Under the pieces are notes generated by a model. That model did not search any database. It saw only the letters and a program-made list of their open reading frames with translations, and was not told the origin of the DNA. This document shows, piece by piece, positions 59,411-64,000 of a stretch of 64,000 bases of DNA; position 1 is the stretch's first letter, and each line of letters opens with the position of its first letter. The position numbers and the translations under genes are program-made. The DNA lies in the NCBI GenBank assembly GCA_033239125.1, contig BSWB01000003.1, positions 36,223,001 through 36,287,000 on the forward strand. The letters run 5' to 3'. The DNA comes from Fagopyrum homotropicum. Its lineage: Eukaryota; Streptophyta; Magnoliopsida; Caryophyllales; Polygonaceae.

Positions 59411-59946
59411 TGTTCGCTCCAAACGGTGTGTGCAAGCTTTAAATTTATAACCCTAGACTTAAGCTTAAAACAAGAATGCGAACCCGCAGTGTACGGGTCA
59501 ATCGTAGTAAAAAGCAAGAAAATTTCAGGGGTCGATCACAGGGACTCGGTGAAACAAAGTCAATAACGGTAAGCTTCGTGAATACTAACCACAAAGAGCA
59601 ATTAACACAATCAAAGATGAATAAGAAGTCAATAAAGCAAACATGCAATTCTAGGGATTAAAGCATGTGGTTGTGGTTCCAACTCAAGATCTATAGATAA
59701 GCGGACAAACCTGAGATTTTTTGCGTGGGGAAGGTGTTACTAAAGTGGAATAGATCACCGGGTAAGTCTCACTACTCACTAATCCTAAACCGTAACTCCT
59801 ATTACCGGGTAAGTCTCTAGGAATCAAGATAAAGAACTATTACCTCAAACTAACACACCATCTAAGGGAATAGAATCAACCTTTACCGGGTAAGTCTCAG
59901 GCTAACTCACAAAGATGGGATGGAAGCACACTCAAACCCCAATAAA
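59411..59946 (-). repeat. Athila-like LTR, copy 3, interrupted after 536 bp
   Basis: Matches the first 536 bases (in + orientation) of the other two LTRs up to ...CCAATAAA, where they continue GGATAAACC but this copy runs into CACTACTACAAAAA. Confidence 0.9.
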
Positions 59947-59965
59947 CACTACTACAAAAAGGGGA

Positions 59966-60400
59966 TGATAACCCGGGCGTTTGATAGAATATACTCTGGA
60001 CTCCCACTGGGGTAAAGGTTAGGGCGATATTTGGTCCATCAACTTTATACCCCAGGCGTGTGTAAAACAACATCCGGCTTATTTTATCTTCTTCAATTTT
60101 GGTACAAACATTGACAACCGGGATATATTATGATCAAATAACCCGGAAACCATGAACCCGGGGTATTTGATAATGTAACATAACCAGGTATGAACCGGAT
60201 TATTTGATGCCGTTTATTTTAATAATTAATAACCGGATATTGGAAAGCGGGTTATCTTAAACCAATAAATAACCCGGATGGTAGGATCCGGGTTATTCGA
60301 GTATGTGACTACCTAATAATCCTTACAATGAAGATCCGTGTTATAATGTATAAATTTATGATGAGACCATTCTGAATTATTTAACCCGGATTTAATGTCC
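59966..60400. repeat. CACTA subterminal repeats (AACCCGG both strands)
   Basis: At least eight copies, for example GATAACCCGGGCG, AATAACCCGGAAAC, GAACCCGGGGTATTTGATA, TAACCCGGATGGTAGG, CCGGGTTATTCGAG and TTAACCCGGATTT. These would be bound by the element's accessory protein. Confidence 0.8.
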
Positions 60401-61059
60401 GGATTCTGTACGTTTTTCATGGCATTCACAAATTGAACTTGTCCCAAATGCCGAAAGAACTTCAGCAACCAATTCAATTCACAAACATGATTCAAAGTCT
60501 GTACTTAACTCAAAACAATCACTGCAGTTTTGTTATCACCAATATCACATCCGAAGATAACCAAATTCACAAACATAATTCAAAGTCATGATTCAAAAAC
60601 TAAATGTCACCAAGTGTATAAAGATTTAAATGTTCACAATCTTCAAAATATATATTCATCGTCATAGCAATGCACATCACCTAGACGATAACCATGAAAT
60701 TTGCACTGTTTTTGCCGGAGATATTATGAAGCCTTACAAAAGATCAAGTTTTGAAGTTCGTCACTTTCACTGCTTTGAAACTTCCTGGAGAGCACAATAA
60801 CACCAATTTTCAGAAAGTTATAATGTGAAAGGTATATGGAGAACACAATCCAAAATATATACTAGAAGAAAAGGACATTCAGTGCAGTCTATGGAAATGT
60901 CAAACATTTGTTCATGAAAACCAAAGAACAACAACCTAGGGTTGATTTCAATCTGTCCAAAAAATATATTCGAGGTTGAAACACACAATCCAAATCGAAA
61001 TCATATAAATGCAATCAAAGTTTCGAATTTCATACCTAAAAGATTAGTTGAAGCAAATA

Positions 61060-61311
61060 TTACAGCCACTCCTTACGAACTTCTTCAATTTCATCATACG
61101 AGTAAGTATCTTTTTCCCATACATCTGTAAAGATATCAGAAATTAACTTTGATAAGCTCATGAGTATTATATTTAATGAAAAGCCAAAATAATGTTAAAA
61201 TATGTTGAAAAGTACAATCTTTGGGACACTGTGACTTCTTCTTAATATGATCTCGCGCATAAATCTCAACACATAATATCCACAATCATTCAAGTTTGGA
61301 GTCTGCGGACA
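61060..61311 (-). CDS. C-terminal exons of a CACTA-carried Ulp1-like (C48) protease
   Basis: Exon 61216-61311 encodes CPQTPNLNDCGYYVLRFMRE and a further 12 residues, carrying the catalytic Cys of Ulp1-type SUMO-protease folds in the DCGYYV motif. The last exon, 61060-61124, encodes WEKDTYSYDEIEEVRKEWL and a TAA stop. The splice between them is ambiguous: the donor at 61215 gives the wrong phase, whereas a weaker donor about 13 bases earlier keeps the frame. Plant CACTA and Mutator-like elements often carry such Ulp1 genes, whose role in transposition is unknown. The upstream part with the catalytic His and Asp was not found; the next sequence upstream is myosin-like, so this copy is probably non-functional. 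Confidence 0.7.
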
Positions 61312-61383
61312 CTACAGATCAAGAAAAAACATATATTAAATTAGTGATAAATTGGAGGAGGTTTTGAAAAACAATGTGCGTAC

Positions 61384-62371
61384 ATTAGAAGTTCCGATGC
61401 AGTCCTAAGATGGAATTTTGACTTATCATCCTTTAGCACCGATGAGTCTACATCTTTTCCTTTTGCAAAATCAATGTTACTCAAATAAAGCATCGGAGCA
61501 ACTACTCTAAATATTGTCTCCTACAAGAGAAATTACCGTTAAGCATGACAATAAATATAGATCATACATGTATTTAAGCCATCTTAATCCATACCTGCTC
61601 ATTTTCACTTATTCCAACAATATCCATTGCCCTCCTAGTTGCAGATATTCACGATCATCGCTTACACCTTTAAGTTAAAAGCAGTTTGACTAATGAAGAT
61701 GATGATAAGATCTTGGATCTCCCATCTTATATTTCTAAATTTCCTGGACGATTTAAAAACAAGAATAAGTATTACCAATCATCCAGTTGAAAAAAAGACT
61801 TCTGGATTTATATTCTACGTTAAGAGAAAAAATACCTCCTGAGGTGCCGCACAAAGAAGGCAAAAGCAGTGGCAAATGCGTTCTGGATAATTAACTTGGC
61901 AAACATGAGATCTGTCCAAGAGGTAAGTTGTAACAGTTGTTTATGAAATTCTTCTATGTTTGTAAAACTGGATTTCAACGAACTCACCAAATCGGCTGCA
62001 CTAATATCGAGTTAGTACAAAAATATCCAAAACTGAATATCAGGAGCTTGGCTTACATAGATTTCATTATTAGAAAATTAGGAAATTATAGAGTCAGTAC
62101 AAAATATCAAAAACTGAATATTCCTAGAGTAAGTTTGTCAATATTAGAAAATTAGGAAATTATACCAAAAAAAGTGAATGTCATTTGTTATACCATGTTA
62201 TCAAGTTCAAAGATAAGCATTGCTTACATAAATTTCATTAAGTTCATATCTAGTTTGGAGATTTTGCAAGACGTCTGGCTCATGCAAATATGCAAGCTTA
62301 GTTATGCCATCAACCCCTGCAGGACTAGCTTTTGTGTCCTTGGGGTACATTCTTGATAGCTTTGCAATAAT
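61384..62371 (-). pseudogene. Captured fragment of a plant myosin motor gene (class XI-like), introns retained
   Basis: Four exon-like blocks in correct myosin order on the - strand. 62228-62371: MYPKDTKASPAGVDGITKL, YLHEPDVLQNLQTRYELNEI. 61836-61995: FGEFVEIQFYKHRRIS, LLDRSHVCQV, CLLCAAPQE. 61595-61743: YKMGDPRSYHHLH, RRAMDIVGISENEQ. 61384-61520: ETIFRVVAPMLYLSNIDF, KFHLRTASELLM. Splice sites still look usable. In-frame stops occur in the second and third blocks, and a one-base loss lies before RRAMD. The block with the P-loop (GESGAGKT) and its neighbours is missing between 61996 and 62227. Myosins are actin-based motors; this piece cannot act as one. It lies upstream of the Ulp1 exons, inside the CACTA. 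Confidence 0.85.
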
Positions 62372-64000
62372 CTGAAAGCACATCCACATAAACTATCATC
62401 CTCAAAACATTACAAAATATTCAAATGTTCAAGCTAGACAAACACAACTAAGTGTAATCATTGAGCTATGAAGAATATAAAGGCAAAGAAAATAAGTACG
62501 TTGATCAAAGGATAAACATTAAGCTATGACAAACATAGAGGCTAAGAAATCGATTAAAGATCAAGGTTTGGTTAGTATGATTCAAAGGGGGAAGTAGGCT
62601 TTGTTTTATGCCAACTAAGTGTAACCAACCACTTGCATTTGCAATTTGGCTATTACGTTGCCAAAGAACATGCTTTAACTTTGTAAAGAGGGCTTGTTTG
62701 GAATAAACTAATCAAAAAAATTGTCAAATAGTCTCCCATTCTATTCTGCTTTCACTTCAGTTTGATATCATTCTTGCTCTAAACTACCTAAACCCCTTTA
62801 TAACATCAAAAAACAATAACAAACACGGGAATAATCTAATCGTCTTATCCCATACAGCAAAGTTTGTCCCTAAAGTGAATAAATTTGTCAAACCCAATTC
62901 GTTATAAACATTCTATGTTTCACCTTGGTCTGAAGCAAGTGGGATGGAGATGAACACGAAACATTGAAAGGAATCCAAAAATCAACTACAACACAACGCA
63001 TCAGATACAATGGAAGAAGGAAAAAAGTTACTCATTTCGATTTTAAATCAGGTGGTGCAGCACCAATGAATCCGATGTTGGACTCAATGAGAACGCCGAC
63101 TACAATCCAGTCAAGAGGAAGTGGAGGATACACAGCAGAACCCGATGTTGAAGCTCTGATTAACAGGAGGAGAGAAAAGGAACATTGTTGTTAATATTAG
63201 GAGATAACGAAAAACAAAGGATCATTGTGTAGTCCATAGCATTTCATAGAACAAATTAGTGAATAGGCAGCTGAGTATCTTTGACTGTCCATTTATAAAT
63301 ATATTTTTGACAGTTAGAAGACAACATTAACAAGATGGGAGTAATCATGTATCATATTGGACATTTACTTTAAGTTTTAGGATCTCAAATCTTTAGCTTT
63401 AAGTTTTAGGATCTCTAAAATCAAAAATACAGCAACAAATGCAGCATAGAAAGAACAAGATCTTCGAAAAAAATGAAGGATGGACTAGGACTCAGAAAGT
63501 TAACAATTGAAATATCAGCCCTAATATCATAACTAATCAACAACAATATAACCAATAAATCTCAAAGGACCTAGTAAACAAGAAATGATGGCTTTTTCTG
63601 TACTTTTCAAAGGACAAAATAACCCCAAGTTATGCTTTCATAGTCTCATTCAATTAATTATGGAGCTGTGTACATATACAAATTGAGCTCCTACAAAATC
63701 CTCCTTACATAAGCCCCTGCTCTACGCACCCCATTCCACAAATCAAAATCCATGTTATCTACTTGTTACTAAACAGTCTGTTTATCAACAAGTCCACATT
63801 CATGGAAGCTGAAATAATATAAGAACGGTAAAGAGACCTTACATTAGCCGATTTAAGCTCAACCGTTTCCAAATCCTCCCTATCCTGTCAAACATATAAT
63901 GGATTTTGAGAATAATCCAACTAAATTTATATCCGAATTTCAAAATGTAGCAATGGAAACAATTAAGGCATTAACCTACCTCCATTAATAAATCTTTTCC
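62372..64000. other. CACTA interior, mostly unassigned
   Basis: Two short exon-like blocks on the - strand near the edge, about 63841-63884 (DREDLETVELKSAN, acceptor TTTGACAG, donor GTAAGGTC) and about 63980-64000 (GKDLLMEG before GTAGG), could belong to a transposon or captured gene continuing beyond the window. The 76-codon + strand ORF at 62964-63194 has no recognisable domain. The rest is AT-rich. Confidence 0.35.

Larger units (their letters stand above)
50017..59946 (-). mobile_element. Athila-like non-autonomous retroelement as a tandem LTR-internal-LTR-internal-LTR array
   Basis: Three LTRs (50017-51770, 54712-56465, 59411-59946 cut short) alternate with two internal regions (51771-54711, 56466-59410). 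The repeat period is 4695-4699 bases. The copies differ by roughly a dozen bases per LTR by eye, so the array is young. Each internal region is only about 2.94 kb and holds one long ORF next to the primer-binding site, without gag, protease or reverse transcriptase, so movement would need a helper. Such arrays arise by unequal recombination between LTRs of neighbouring copies. The element sits in the Tekay protease; the right end is hidden by the CACTA insertion. Confidence 0.85.
59947..64000. mobile_element. CACTA (En/Spm) DNA transposon, left end and part of body
   Basis: Starts CACTACTACAAAAAGGGG exactly where LTR copy 3 breaks, preceded by AAA, a possible 3-bp target duplication. It is followed by a subterminal region full of AACCCGG/CCGGGTT words in both orientations (about 59966-60400), the binding-site arrays typical of CACTA ends. 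A - strand Ulp1-like protease gene and myosin-like exons follow. The other end is outside the window, so this is likely the 3' end of the element. No transposase (TNP2) domain is visible within the window. Confidence 0.85.

Noticed and set aside
62964..63194. 76-codon + strand ORF in the CACTA
   Set aside because: No domain recognised and opposite to the transposon's visible genes; not called as a gene.

Overview
This window looks like eudicot nuclear DNA: intron-rich plant genes set in a dense, nested bed of transposable elements. Four plant genes can be read with confidence. (1) A single-pass membrane cupin protein, + strand, 3 exons, 6500-7885. (2) A type II metacaspase closest to plant MC9, + strand, 2 exons, 9270-10372. 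(3) A canonical 149-residue calmodulin, + strand, 2 exons, 11545-13150. (4) The APC/C-type ubiquitin-conjugating enzyme UBC22 (UBE2S-like), - strand, coding 27515-29508 with a 5' UTR exon further upstream. There is no bacterial operon, CRISPR array or phage here.

Layout. 1-3285 is part of an Athila-type Ty3 retrotransposon on the - strand (gag, PBS, LTR). 4294-4975 is a broken repetitive ORF. 6000-13150 is the gene island, salted with short hAT-like MITEs. 13633-19550 holds two solo Tekay/Del-type LTRs and two more hAT-like elements. 20691-24138 is AT-rich Helitron sequence with recognisable 3' hairpins. 25002-26191 holds two hAT-like elements with target-site duplications (TSDs). UBC22 follows. 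33559-39272 is a complete but decayed L1-type LINE with RNase H and a 16-bp TSD.

From 41430 to the end the window is one deep nest. A LINE on the - strand is cut by a Tekay-type Ty3 element at 45339. That element is cut at its protease active site by an Athila-like element at 50017, which is a tandem LTR-internal-LTR-internal-LTR array. Its third LTR is cut by a CACTA DNA transposon at 59947. The CACTA carries a Ulp1-like protease gene, and upstream of the Ulp1 exons lies a captured, decayed piece of a plant myosin (class XI-like) motor gene.

The most unusual items are the tandem Athila-like array and its ORF. That 360-codon ORF is intact in both copies; it joins an acidic repeat-bearing N-terminal part to a C-terminal part resembling a retroviral-type integrase core that has lost its catalytic acidic residues. 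Others are a palindromic CACCTCGGTCGAGGTG-like motif scattered through all parts of that element, the myosin capture by the CACTA, and a family of hAT-like MITEs with TAGGG termini that sit close to the genes. All calls come from reading the sequence and remembered family motifs; no alignment or database search was run.
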